Shown one piece after another: positions 39,503-64,000 of a stretch of DNA of 64,000 nucleotides. The stretch covers positions 74,969,193 to 75,033,192 of the forward strand of contig OX465579.1 of NCBI GenBank assembly GCA_950022655.1, read 5' to 3'. A program made the position numbers and the translations under genes. Under the pieces are notes generated by a model. That model saw only the letters and a list, made by a program, of their open reading frames with translations. It did not search any database and was not told the DNA's origin. This DNA is from Alentia gelatinosa (taxonomy: Eukaryota; Annelida; Polychaeta; Phyllodocida; Polynoidae). Positions within the stretch are counted from its first letter, which is position 1. Every line of letters begins with the position of its first letter.

Positions 39503-41262
39503 GCCAATCGTAAGGGGTGACTGGAGATGTGCAGGCTACCAGCGTGCCAGGCCATGTGCTGCTTGTTATCACTCTCCCAGCAGAGATCCTGTGGTCTACT
39601 TCCTGCGGTCGCTTGTATCTCTGCACCAACCTGCCTGTTTGGGCCCAAATCTGGCCCCCACGCCAGTTTTTGAAATATCCTAAATTCTGGGGCTTTTGGG
39701 GTATTTTGTGTTCTACTTGTAAATAAAGAAGAACATATTTCTATGGTAAGTAAAATACTCTCATTTCTATTATCATTTATTTCAAACCAGACACAGTCTC
39801 TGTGATTACTTTCTAAAAGCACCTCATGTGTTGCAGGGTTTTGTTTGTAAACATAACACATATATGCTCACTTGAGAGGGCAGTCTAATCAACTGTGGAT
39901 TCACATTATAAAATGGTTTAAGTCTGAAAAAGAGACAGTTGGATTGTCTGTGAAGCTCCTTTAACAATTCCCATATTTCCATACTCATGATATGTGAGTT
40001 GTTTGACTTGTATAACTTTTGACAGTTGCCTTATTTTGAATCTGAATTGTTTGCTGGTCTCCCCTGTCCTTATTGGATACCCAGGGAACAGACTTTGGGT
40101 TGGGGCAGAGACTAAGCCAGCGCTAGCACCGCGAAAGATCTGGGGGTAGAGTGGCTTGTTGTGGAGGGGGCCATCTTGGATTAGCAGACAGGGGATCTGC
40201 AGAGACATGACAATTCACTAAAGATTGTGAATTGTTACAGTTTCAGCTAAATAATGAAGGTAATTATCACAAATACTTTGTAGTAAATATCATCAGAAGC
40301 TGCTATAATGTTTATTGTTGAATTTCTATCTTATTGATAGTGAGCGATAATAGGGGCTGCACACACTTTATAAGATAGAAATGCATATAACAGGTGTTTT
40401 GGGTGTACATATGTAATGTCTAAACCCATTTTTGCTTTGAAAAGTATTTCAATGGGTTTTTTTCTGAACCCAACAGGCATCCCTGAATTTAAAAATTCCA
40501 TCTTTGATTTTTTATTTGAACGTGTTTCCACGTCTTAAATACTAAACCTCACAGGATTTTTGTTTTGAACGTGTTTCCACGTCTTAAATACTAAACCTCA
40601 CAGAGTTATTTCTTCCCATAGTGCCTTCCCGACCTAATAAAAACAATCTGTTTTTTTTCTTTCAAAATTCAGTCTTTTTATCTTCAGCTTACAATTTGCT
40701 TTGCTTCTTATATTACATTCTGATGATTTGAAAATATTCAGTGATAATTTGTTGTGTGAAAAGAGCCTTCTAAACTCTCTAGGCCTGAAACAAATCTATG
40801 TCTAGCTGGTTTCAGTCCACAGCAGTGAAAGTGAATTAAGCCTTCAATAATAAATGACTGTATTGATTTTTCTTTTTTTTTAGACTTTTATTTATCCTGA
40901 CGACACTCAACAATACAATTGCTGGTTTCCTTGTGCCACCAGTTTGGGCTTACAATAGTTTGGTCTCTCCTTTTACAATTTCCTGTCATGTAGCCTTCTC
41001 AAACGAGAAGTATAACTTATACAATACAATAAACAATATTACACAGAAAGGCTCACGTGTCATCAGCTGACAGATTAGACTATCTTTAAGAGACGGATCA
41101 TTGTTTGTTTTGTTATAATTTCCCAAAAGGGATCCAAAAGTTGTCATATAATGGTCATATAGTAACAGTAGAAAAAAAACTACAGCTATAGGCTAGGCTC
41201 TCTTCAAATTAGTGACCCAGAAAAAAAGTGACAGTGAATCTGAGAGTGAACCCAGAAAAATT
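39503..41262. other. Intergenic DNA with a 49-bp tandem duplication
   Basis: The only clear structure is a direct duplication at about 40518-40605: GAACGTGTTTCCACGTCTTA followed by AATACTAAACCTCACAG occurs twice, 49 bases apart. An AATAAA follows a T/G-rich stretch at 39722-39727, but no gene upstream is evident. The 24-base phrase AGCGATAATAGGGGCTGCAC at 40342 is shared with 25724. Confidence 0.5.
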
Positions 41263-41604
41263 ATGGCTGAAGCTAGGAATGTTGTAAATGAGTTTAGTCC
41301 CAATAAAGAAAAGTGGGCTAACTATCGAAGAAGGTTCAATGCCTGAATGCGCATAAACAAAATCCAGGATGATGAAAAAATTGATGCCTTATTAGCTATG
41401 GTGGGGCCTGAGGTTGTGGACTTGTTATTTGCATTGTGTGCCCCTGCTGAAATTGAAACCAAAACATATGCTCAACTGACTGAATTAATTAGTAAACACT
41501 ACACCTCAGGATCCAATGAGTTAATTGAGAGCTTCAAATTTGAGCAGAAGGATAATGAATCTGTAGCAGATTATGTTCTGGCTTTGCAGAAAATAGGTAT
41601 GTAA
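41263..41604 (+). pseudogene. gag fragment of the gypsy element
   Basis: ATG at 41263, in-frame TGA at 41344-41346, then open to TAA at 41602-41604. The stretch around SFKFEQKDNESVADYVLALQ fits the capsid-type gag region (retrotransposon gag family). Truncated before any zinc knuckle. Confidence 0.75.
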
Positions 41605-41609
41605 ACACT

Positions 41610-42600
41610 GTGGGTTTGGTGACGAGGACCAGGTCAAAAGAGGATATATTTGCGACGCTGGCAGGTGGTAGTCAGTTTGCGAAACTGGACCTGTCAAACG
41701 CCTATACACAAGTGGTGGTAGAGGAAAAGTCGCGGAAGTACCTGAACATCAACACTGTGCAAGGACTTTATGAAGTACTCTGGTTGCCCTATGGGGTAAA
41801 AACAGCACCACACATCTTCCAGAGGATAATGGACCAGGTATTACAAGGAATTCCTGGAGCTGCTATATCGATGATATATTGATAACTGCTCCCACAAAGG
41901 ACGAGCATCTAAAGCGCCTTGAACTGGTACTTCAGAGACTGAGCAAGCACAATATTCACGTCAAACGTGAAACGTGTATGTTCTTGGCTCCAGAGGTCCA
42001 ATATCTAGGACATTTACTCAACAAGGAGGGTAGTAGGCCAGTACCTGACAAAGTTTGTGCGGTGAAAGAGGCAAAAGCACTGGAAATCGTCCCGGAACTC
42101 AGCACCTTCCTCGGGATGATCAATTACTACGGTGGGTTTGTTAAGGACTTGTCGACCATCCTAGCTCCGTTGAATAACCTGCTGAAGGACGACGTACCAT
42201 GGAAGTGGTCATCACAGTGCGAAGAGGCATTCAAGTCAGGGATGCCCTTACAAGTAACACAGTCCTAACCCACTATGATGTCAACAAAAAGCTACTGGTC
42301 GCTACGGACGCATCTCCTTACGGAGTCGGAGCGGTGCTATCACACGTTGATGACAAGGGAGAGGAAAGACCAATAGCCTAGGCATCAGTCACGCTGACAA
42401 AAGCCGAGAGAAACTACGCACAGATAGAGAGAGTAGCATTAGGCATCATCTTTGGAGTGAAGAAATTTCATAAATACCTATATGGAAGAACATTCACATT
42501 ACTGACAGACCATAAACCACTGACGAAGATACTCGGTCCGAAAACAAATGTGCCAACTTGGCAGCCCTACGGTTACAAAGGTGGGCGCTAATCCTCATAT
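41610..42600 (+). pseudogene. Reverse transcriptase and RNase H remnant
   Basis: The RT palm begins at FAKLDLSNAYTQVVV and continues to LPYGVKTAPHIFQRIMD. A frameshift at about 41860-41879 falls right at the YIDD active-site box. The thumb follows (FLGMINYYGGFVKDL), with a further frameshift near 42235. RNase H-type sequence ([29 protein letters not shown]) follows, with a TAG at 42379-42381 and another frameshift near 42555. The protein is not made intact. Confidence 0.88.
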
Positions 42601-43530
42601 CCTATGACTACGATGTCAAGTATAAAAGATCGGAGGATCATGCCAACGCTGACCAGTGGACCAGTGGACATAGCCAAAGAAAACATGGAGGCTGAGGTTA
42701 ACTACTTTAGCCATACAGACAAACTACCAATCAACGCTAGAGACATAAAGAAAGCAACCCGTAAAGATCGGATCCTAGCGAAAGTGCTAGAGTTTATCAT
42801 GAATGGTTGGCCAAACCATGTGGATGACGATAAACTGCTAGCCTATTATATGAGAAGACACAAGATGTCGTGTGATCAAGGATGTCTTCTTTGGGGAATG
42901 AGAGTGGTCATTCCTCAGAAACTAAAGGAAAGAATGCTTGAGGAGTTGCATGAAATCACTAGCACATAGCTACTTGTGGTTTCCTGGCATTGACAATGCT
43001 ATAGAAGCAGTAACCAAGGCATGCAAAACATGCTTGAGTCTTAAAAATGATCCACAAGCATCTCTGATGTATCCATCGCGATATCCTGAAAGACCATGGG
43101 ACAGGCTACATATAAACTTTGCTGAGTACAAGTCGGAAATGTTTCTCGTTGTAGTAGACGCCCACTCAAAGTGGTTGAGAGTGGTCCTGATGAAGTGGTC
43201 CTGATGAAGACCAGGGATGTGCTTGAGTGGATGTTCGCCCATAACGGTTTCCCACGAGAGGTTGTAAGTGATAACGGGCCACAGTTTATCGCATAGGTGT
43301 TCCGTGAGTTTCTGCACAATAAGGGTGTTAAGCATAACCTCACTGCTCCCTATCATCCAGCGTCCAACGGACTTGCAGAGCAAGTGGTGCAGACCCTAAA
43401 AGCAGCTTTAAAACGACAGACACTGGATGCAACACCAGACATGACTACAGAGAAAAAGATTTGTAGTTTTCTGTTGTCCTACAATTAAACTCCACATTTT
43501 GTGACCGGGGTATCTCCATCTGAGTTGTTT
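42601..43530 (+). pseudogene. Integrase remnant
   Basis: Contains the linker region, a zinc-binding segment with CKTCLS whose His part is damaged by a small deletion and frameshift near 42945-42965, and an rve-type core. The first catalytic Asp is replaced by Asn (HINFAE, about 43110), the second survives in VSDNGPQF, and the Glu survives in NGLAEQVVQTLK. Stops lie at 43202-43204 and 43294-43296. Confidence 0.85.
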
Positions 43531-44025
43531 CTAAAATGACAGCTTCGCACCCGGTAATCGATGATCAAACCCAACCTTCATGTGACAGTGCAGGGGAAAC
43601 AGGAGAAGATGAGAGAGTACAGAGAAGAAAGAGTGCCAAAGCTTTGAGAGTTCGGGTGAGGAGAGCGAGTACAAGTAAAGAACTGTTGAGGCACTGACCT
43701 CAGATATGTACATGTTGACCATCTTCAGAAATCAGGGGAAACCAACGAAGATGACAATGACAATTATGATGATCAATCCATGCAAAGGCAATTAAGAGAT
43801 GCAATCATCAACGATATGCCAAAAGATGGAAATCACTCTGTGGTTGCAGATACACCACCCAAAGCAATGCCACCAGCGGATCATGTAGTTACCCATGAGG
43901 AACCATCCAGATTTCCAACTCTGGTGGTTGCTACGCCACCTAGGCCTATAGCACCGTCACCAAGACGAATGCCAATGAGAGCCAGAAGAGCTCCCACAAA
44001 GTTTAATGACTTTGTTACTAAATGA
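43531..44025 (+). pseudogene. C-terminal pol tail of the gypsy element
   Basis: A stop-riddled stretch, then an open frame 43780-44025 ending in PRRMPMRARRAPTKFNDFVT, a basic C-terminal tail as often found after gypsy integrase. No chromodomain recognised. Confidence 0.5.
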
Positions 44026-44423
44026 CTGTTCTATTTCAGAGACTAAGATTTCTGACACTCACTATAGGTTATGTTAAAAGTAACATTAAGTAAAGATAAC
44101 AGTTATGGTTAGTTGATAGAGGACTATCTAAATACAAGTTGATTTATAGAATTTTAAAGACTCAGAAGAACTAAGCATATTCATACTTTTAAGTAGTATA
44201 CTCATAGTTATGGACATCTACGTCAAAGAGACCAAAGACTTTAAACATGTTCTAATTATATGTTTATTCCAGTATGATGTCAAAAGCATTAAGCCTGGAG
44301 GAGTGTTGTATATCTAAACCGCTAGGCGGCGCTGCCGTAGTATAACGTTTTAGTTCTTGTATCAACCATCAGATGTCTTTACTAGTTTGAACGGCTTGAA
44401 CACAACAGTGAGCAAAAGTTCAA

Positions 44424-44665
44424 AGTTACAAGGTAAGGCTTGGAAAAATTACTGCCCAAGGCCTTGGCCGCGGGTAGTAATTTTTCCAAGCCTTACCGAA
44501 TAACTTTGACTTTTGCTTATCGGTACTTGGTTTCCCTATTCCTATATACCTTCAAATTGCATTAAAAATGGAAATTTCCTTACCTGCGATAGTCCAAGAA
44601 GCAATGGCCATCCTTATCGAGTAACTGTAGCTGCTATGTTTTCGTCCCCCCCGTTTTCCGCCCGT
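44424..44665. repeat. Hairpin-headed dispersed repeat, copy 2
   Basis: GGTAAGGCTTGGAAAAATTA then CTGCCC pairs with GGGTAGTAATTTTTCCAAGC then CTTACC over about 26 bases with a single G/T-type mismatch; the loop is AAGGCCTTGGCCGC. The tail matches 1971-2145. It abuts the end of the retrotransposon LTR. Confidence 0.82.
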
Positions 44666-45474
44666 TTCCTAGCAACTATGCGTGTTGCTATGCATGTTGC
44701 CATGTGGCAACGTCATGGCGACGTCACATTGTTTACATTAAACATCAGCCTGGGACGAAAACGTCAGCCTCACTACATAACTCATAATTACTGCACCCTA
44801 AGCAGCGGTATGTAACTATAGAGTGTCCGGAAATGGGTATATAGGAATACATGCTACGCAGATTCAGTTGTATTCTATTTCAGGAAACTATAATTTGTTA
44901 TTGAGTTTCTCATATCTGAAAGTATCTGATATATTTACAGGTAATGTATGCATATGTATTAACAACAAATATCTAAAAGACTTTCAAAGATTATTTCCCA
45001 AAATAACCACAATATAAAGCATTTCAAAATATGAAATGGTCCAATGTTTTACAGGCTTTTGCGTGACGTGCCTAGGAACAAATGATATCAGAAATTAGGA
45101 ACAAATGATATGTAGTGGCTGGGCGTTCAGTACAGCCGAGGCTCCTCCTGAGCACCATCACGGTTTTAGTCCAGAATGGCATCCTGGCCAGTGGGTTCAG
45201 CTTAGCTTCAGCAGGCTTCTTATATACACCCACTGTCTTCAATGAGCATGTGCAGAACCCTGCTGGGTCCCCGCTGGTGGTTCTATGTAAATCTGGTACC
45301 CAGCTGACCAGTTGGTCCCGCTGGTGCCTTCATTACTCTTACAGAATCAGCCCTCTTTTATGGGTACCTGCCTGGTGGCCAGATATCCCGGTTAGACCGG
45401 TTCCAACACGGTGTCAGAAATGTCCCTCCTGCCTTCCCTCCCTCCCTCCCTCGACTGAGTTTGCTGAAAAACTC
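44666..45474. other. Intergenic DNA, nothing supported
   Basis: A plus-strand open frame at 45115-45507 is not supported as a gene: it has no recognised domain and overlaps a CCCT-repeat and a dispersed repeat. A duplicated AGGAACAAATGATAT occurs at about 45074 and 45098. Confidence 0.4.
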
Positions 45475-45740
45475 AAACCCTTCACTGTCTGCATGCCAAC
45501 TCTGTGACATTGTTAGGGTATGGAGGTCCAATGTCTTAAATACCTCATTAGCCCACTGGTAATTGATATATTTGGACCTTTCAAAGGCAGTTGAATAAGT
45601 GGCAGGTTGGCTGGGTGTCGAGTGGTGACAGCAATGACTCAATGATTGCATAAAGCAAGTTGTTGAATATCATTTTATAATTCCGAGCTCATTCATCAAC
45701 GATGAACATTTGTCCACCTGGATGGGATATTTGTTCCTAG
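45475..45740. repeat. Dispersed repeat shared with 2611-2900, copy 2
   Basis: Same order and orientation of blocks as in FRAS1 intron 3: CTGCATGCCAACTCTGTGAC, CCCACTGGTAATTGATATAT, GGTTGGCTGGGTGT and TCATTCATCAACGATGAACA. About 75% similar by eye with small gaps. Confidence 0.75.
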
Positions 45741-47597
45741 TCTGTGAAAGTCTTTGTATTTGGGTGACAGAATAGCGTGTGATATCATACCCTTGAGCCA
45801 AAATCAACTATACATAGTAATGGAGAATGAGATTATCTCTCGATAATTTAGATCAGTCGAGCAATTGTCTAATTGACACTTTCCTGTGCGACTTCTGTGT
45901 ATCTTGTTGCCAGTAAAGGTATTTTCCCAGGTTATTAGGCGTGTGCTGTAGGTTGGAGCAATGGGTAGTAGTCCCATACTGGAGAGCTGGGCCTACCTGA
46001 TTCAGGAATTTTGAAGGATTACGGAACAACATAAACTTAGATATAGATTTTATGCTACCCATGAGCCTACAATGTTCTTAAAACATGCAATTTCTTGGGA
46101 TTTACATATTCCTTCTAAACAACAATCAAGATCTCACAATTTAGGCATACCTGTACTTAGCTAAACCTGACAACTATTCAAAACCATACCTGATTATTTT
46201 AGCTTCATATGATTGAAAACAATTAGAATTTACCAAGATTCCTGGGTATTGTTGAGCTCAAGAGGAATAGGATAGAATCACCCATTAAAGAGAACAAACC
46301 CATAACTCAAAACCAATTTTGCAGGGGATCGAACTGGATAATGTAATTCTTATTCATATAGCTATTGTACCCCACTATTAAACCGGGGCACCCTGCAACA
46401 CGGACTAATTGTGCACTGATAAAAGGGTGCTCCGATTAATGGGGTTCTACTGGATAAACAATAATGTTAAGAATGGATAAAATCAAGTCAATGCCACACT
46501 ATGGGTTTCTCGTCAAAGGTGATACGGTTTTATTCAATCCTTGAAATACATTTTTCCGTGCCGTTCCTTTCTCAGTCATATATATGTGCGTATTCCACCT
46601 ACGTCTACTGACTTTTGTAGAATTGAAGTCATGCCTATGTGCGGAAAAGCATCTGAACAAAACCATTCTCTCGTATTTTTATGTTGTCTATGGGCTGACA
46701 GTATGCACCTCTGACACAGTGGATGTAAAATCACTGTTTTTCCCATGTAAACCTAGTCATGAAACAGTGGGCAGCGCCAGTGCAAGGGCAGCCATCTATA
46801 TAGCTTCGTGTTATCCCCGGAGCAAGATGCAATCTTGTAAATACCACCTCGCTCCTTCATTTCTCACCTCCCTCACTACCAGCCATGATGATAACTACAG
46901 GGCACCTCCTTGAGGCAATGGGCTATCTGCTGTACAACATCCTAAATCCTTACAAACTACGACGTTAATAATAATCAAAAACAGCAACAATCAAAATTAA
47001 AGTCACCTGCTGTGAGTTTAAGCACGAATCAGGTGGACGCAGTAGGTGACTCGGTAACGAAACCTACGTCTAGGTCTACACAGATATATACTATGTACAT
47101 ATGCACATTGTTACAGTCGTCCCCATTGGGGCTAATTGGCTAACGTTGAAGAGGTGGTGTTTCTGCCCTGACACTGGCGCCTGCCTGTAATTGGTTAACC
47201 TAACAGCTACAGCATCCGAGTCACTGAACATCATTCCATTCAGACATCTCAATAGTACAAACCACGTCACTCGCAATGAGCCTCACGAGAACATAAAAAA
47301 AAATGGTGGGAAGGGGAGGGGGATGAATCGATCACACAATATAGTGATTTGTACTTCAGAGCCATTTACATTTTCTAGCGTATTGTTTATATCAGTAGGG
47401 GTAAGTAATACATGTACATTATCATCATCATAGAGAATACACAACATTGTCTTTTTTATGTCCAATCAACATTACACTTTCAGGCCACAAAGGACCAGGA
47501 AATAACTTGCCCCTACTTGCCCTCCCAATTTATATCAAAGTATAAAGTGAGCGATAACATGGGGCGGTCAGGTAGTAAATGGCAGTAGTCGTCGTGC
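45741..47597. other. Intergenic DNA with minor repeats
   Basis: Contains a decayed copy of the GGGGTTCTACTGGA dispersed repeat (46371-46453) and a 14-base inverted repeat at about 47002-47052 (GTCACCTGCTG / CAGTAGGTGAC). No gene recognised. Confidence 0.4.
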
Positions 47598-50096
47598 TTT
47601 ATTGAAGCCCGAGCTTTCTCTGACCTTCAGGTGTCATATACATGTAAATACATGATCAACAGGAAGCAACAATTTCCTATATAACCTTTTTTTAAAGTTA
47701 GTATAACAGAGAAATTCTCGATTGCGAAATCGTCCACGTTTTTAAAACCATCAGTTTTGCCTATTATTATCATTGTCATTAAGCAAAGCAAACATCAGAA
47801 GGGAAGACAATGTTACAGATATATAAAAGCACAGCCTAACACCAAACAGAATACACCGTAAAATTTTGTTTCAAATAGGAATTAACATGATCAACAACAG
47901 TTAAAGAGGACAGTCAGTTGAAAATAATCATATAGGGCACTAAACCATTGATGCAAATGCCCCAAAATTACATGAACCTAGTTTGCATTTTTCACCAGTT
48001 AATAGAAGACATTCCAATGGGTGACTTTATGTTTTGTTTTTTTTCCCCTCACGCTCTTGGGGTGCACTTGAAAATGCTGCCGTCCTCATGTCAGAACCAC
48101 TTGACGCTTATAAACATTTGTGAATCAATTTGACAACACGAGACACCTAGATTTAGAAACGTACACAGCAGTGTCTGACTATGTGAGTGTCCTGCCGCTA
48201 TGACGGAGGAGCTAAACCCTTGGGCTGTTCAACAGACGTCGCCCATGACGACGACGTCCACATGTCCACCTGGATGGGGCACCGCGATTTCTGCGTTTTG
48301 TGAGGCCTCGCCCGCATACCTCATGTTCCCCCCGACTCAAACCAGTCACAAACTAACTGTATATAGACACGCAGTATTTTCCTTTTAAAAAGAAGTTTAC
48401 TCCCCGAACCTTCCATGCTGAAGTGTTAAGTATAAGCGAATTTATCAGATATTCCATGATAACCTGTAAAAGGTCAGGGTACAATGCTTCGGAGAATTCA
48501 CTGCCATTTCAATTTCTTTAATATTGCTCCGATCTATTGCGTTACAGAAGAGACTATCAAGTATATATTGTATAATGCACGTGAAAGTACCCTTCTGGTG
48601 TGGAGATCCAGTGAGGCTTCCGTTATAATTGGCTGACTAAATGTAATACCTTCAAGACAAAGCGGAAGAGAAAAGAACGCTGCCTTTCTACCTCCCAGGT
48701 CATAAAATATCCCTCGCTTCTATGGTAGAAAATAAAATGGATGTTTCCCATCTCTGTGTTCCATTGACAGCAGTATTCCTGTGCCTAAAGCTTCGCCCGT
48801 GGAGTGTGCATGGTAACATAAAAGGTATACTGCAAAATCAGAAGTAGCTGCCTTGTGATGTTAGTGAGAGACGGGAGAACTGGGCGTTATGTGGACAGAA
48901 CTCTAAGCAGCACGCGAGTATAAATACAAGCAAATATCTGGGGCTCACAGGTTAGGCAGATTTCGCCGCCGACCTTCACCCCTGGGTAGTAATCCTTGAA
49001 ATAGGCCTATTGGGGGAAGTTACCATCGGAAACTATATATGGTCCAGTGAGCAGTTCCCTCAGGGGAGAACAGAACTTTACATGGGAGGGTTAGGTGTCT
49101 GCTCATCATGCAGCGATCACATGTCATGGGTTGTAGGCACCGTATCATGCAGTATGCAATCAAGTCCTTCATCTAATCCCAGAGGATTCTAATCATTCAT
49201 GGTCTTCCTCTTTACTACACACTCCAGGGGTAGATATATTCACCCCAGCTTGGGTGGAGATTATGAAGCGGACTATCAAGCTTCACTCGGGGGACCCTAG
49301 ATTAAAGAGTCAGTTTATAAAACATTTACGATATATTAGATAGTTGAAATGTGGACAGTTTTTCTTCAGAGACAGGGTGGGTATTTATAGCATTTGAGAG
49401 AATTTCAGTCACGGTGTTCATATAAATCCGACATCTATTTCAGCTACAAGACCATACATTTCTGCATTTTAAATACTTGTTTTGCGTGTATCTAAAGCTG
49501 GTTCGTGGCAAAACTGTGTGAATGTAGGATTTGTGTATATATTGGTGAACACTTCATAGCCTTGGGCATAAACTTAACTCTTACAAACATACATTAAAAG
49601 CATTAACAAACTTGCTTCTCCGAAGAAACATATGATTGACACCGGTCAATTAAGAGAGAAGCACCTTGCCTGCTCAAACAACAACCTGCGGTGATTTGTG
49701 CTAACGCTGCCTTTCTCTACACTCACCCTTTCTTCCTTCCTCATCTATTCTTCTCCTTTATGTATCATGATCAAAAATCAATAAAAGGGCTCACGTTGTC
49801 CGTAATAAGAAAGCAAGTTGAACCTGTGAGTCAACCAGGAGCGACTCTCCCACCCTCAACAGTACAGACCAATGTTGCTCCACTCTGTCGAGCCGAAGCC
49901 GGACGTGAAACCGAAGTCGAAACTGGAGTCGAAGCCGGAGTCTAAACCAAAGTTGAAGCTGGAACCGAAGCCAGAACCAAAGTTGGAGTCGAAACCAGAA
50001 TCGAAGCCAGAGCCGGAACCAGTTGAAGCCAGAGTCAGAACCACCAGCCTGCAGCGAGGCAGTATGTCAAGGTGACGACTGCCTTAAACAATCAGT
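47598..50096 (-). other. FOXK: Probable FOXK 3' UTR
   Basis: Sequence downstream of the FOXK stop on the minus strand without any other gene. A minus-strand AATAAA (TTTATT at 47598-47603) is the best polyadenylation signal seen, which would give a UTR of about 2.5 kb. An earlier signal variant cannot be excluded. The UTR would include the Lys-Pro-coding minisatellite at 49900-50035. Confidence 0.35.
49900..50035. repeat. 6/12-bp minisatellite, GAAGCCGGA type
   Basis: Short units such as CCGAAGTCGAAACTGGAGTC repeat with variation. Because the units contain no stops, both strands stay open here (Lys-Pro-Glu-rich on plus, Gly-Phe-Asp-Ser-rich on minus). It lies about 60 bases beyond the FOXK stop codon, so I treat it as 3' UTR repeat and not as a gene. 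Confidence 0.8.
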
Positions 50097-63153
<13,057 letters not shown>

Positions 63154-64000
63154 CTATGGAAGGAAAATTGTCCAAATTAAAGCCAGTCACTCAATGTGTC
63201 ACATTTTCATAAAAATATGCATATACATGGTCGGTTGAGTTGGAAGTCTCGCAAGTCAACGATGACAGTGAAATCGTGGAAAAGAAAGAAAACAATATAT
63301 ATGAAAAGAGGAACATTTCCCAGCCTTCTCTATAATGGTGATAATGTAATGATGATTTAATGTCATTAAAAATAATAACAAAAATGAAACCAGTTAAACG
63401 GAATGAACTGTAAGACTACCGTCTTTGCCAAGTACACCAATAACCATAACTACTTAGACGCAGTTCTCAACCGAACTGATATGAAATATCAATATCAACC
63501 ATTAGATAAATGAGTACAATGCAACTTTATAGCGACTACTGATGGTTACTATAAAGTCTTGGATTTGTTTTGGGATTTCAATACGAGTGGTTAACTTATC
63601 AGAGTTTACTTTTAAACCTTTCACATAGTGCATATCAATTTAGTGCATATCCTATCTTGGTATACAAGTTTGAAGTGCAATTAACAAGGATCAGGAATGG
63701 AAGTGGGGATTGAGAGAAAAATATCAATTTAACCCATCCCTCCAAAAAGGACGCATTTATAACATTATTTTGGAACATAATGGCTATGAATCGATACATA
63801 TATATATATATATAGTAGTGATTATAGGTAATAGCGGCCAGTTCCACCGAGGTGCGGGATCCACCAGAGGAGGAGGATACAAGCGGGCAAGTCTTATCCC
63901 CTCGCGTGGATCTGCGAGACCTGTGGCGCTGATGTCACAGACACCTTATATGAGGAGGGCTCCGGTGGAACTTTGTCATTCTGGTGATCTAGTGGAGTAG
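63154..64000 (-). other. FOXK intron upstream of exon a; GC-rich block at the edge
   Basis: No FHA exon found in this stretch. From 63840 to 63972 a GC-rich block is bounded by inverted AGTTCCACCG and CGGTGGAACT. Both strands are open across it, but neither translation resembles an FHA domain, so I treat it as an unclassified repeat. A short AT repeat is at 63799-63814. Confidence 0.4.

Larger units (their letters stand above)
41263..44423 (+). mobile_element. Decayed Ty3/gypsy LTR retrotransposon
   Basis: Fragments in the order gag, reverse transcriptase, RNase H, integrase on the plus strand, all broken by stops and frameshifts. The gag end (41604) runs directly into mid-RT, so the rest of gag, the protease and the N-terminal RT are deleted. 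A purine-rich GGAGGAG at 44297-44303 precedes TGTTGTATATC, a plausible 3' LTR start; the LTR is short and is cut by the hairpin repeat at 44424. No 5' LTR or primer-binding site was recognised. It sits between FRAS1 and FOXK. Confidence 0.88.

Noticed and set aside
45115..45507. ASGFSLASAGFLYT phrase reminiscent of a BIR domain
   Set aside because: No Cys or His zinc ligands follow at BIR spacing; the frame overlaps repeats.
49872..50075. Lys-Pro-Glu-rich protein gene on plus
   Set aside because: The frame is a by-product of a stop-free minisatellite that is also open on the other strand, within the likely FOXK 3' UTR.

Overview
This is a window from the nuclear genome of an invertebrate animal: split genes with GT-AG introns, AT-rich introns, many dispersed repeats, and two conserved metazoan genes in opposite orientation. 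The lineage cannot be fixed from sequence alone; a marine bilaterian such as a lophotrochozoan, ambulacrarian or cephalochordate fits best.

Positions 191-36982, plus strand, hold the C-terminal four fifths of a FRAS1 orthologue, a giant basement-membrane protein. I place 46 consecutive exons whose phases join without a break into 3260 codons plus a stop. They encode three furin-like cysteine-rich repeats, twelve CSPG repeats, five Calx-beta domains, a conserved cysteine-rich membrane-proximal region, one transmembrane helix and a cytoplasmic tail. The start of the gene lies left of the window. The ninth CSPG repeat carries a long GC-rich insertion containing a 33-bp in-frame minisatellite, and the same exon ends at a GC donor.

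Positions 36983-50096 contain the FRAS1 3' UTR, repeat-rich intergenic DNA with an inverted-repeat element and a decayed Ty3/gypsy retrotransposon (41263-44423), and the likely 3' UTR of the next gene.

Positions 50097-63153, minus strand, hold the C-terminal 611 codons of FOXK, a forkhead transcription factor with an FHA domain. Eight exons are placed: the end of the FHA domain, a polyglutamine linker, the complete forkhead domain split over two exons, and the low-complexity C-terminal half. The N-terminal exons lie right of the window. FRAS1 and FOXK are therefore tail to tail.

Introns and spacer are rich in non-autonomous elements: TTAA-flanked piggyBac-like MITEs, foldback elements, a 1.3-kb inverted pair of tandem arrays, a tRNA-derived SINE, hairpin repeats, microsatellites and homopolymer runs. 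No sign of a bacterial-type system, CRISPR array or rRNA was seen. The gene content is conventional; the unusual parts are the exon-20 insertion, a few splice-site choices and the foldback arrays.
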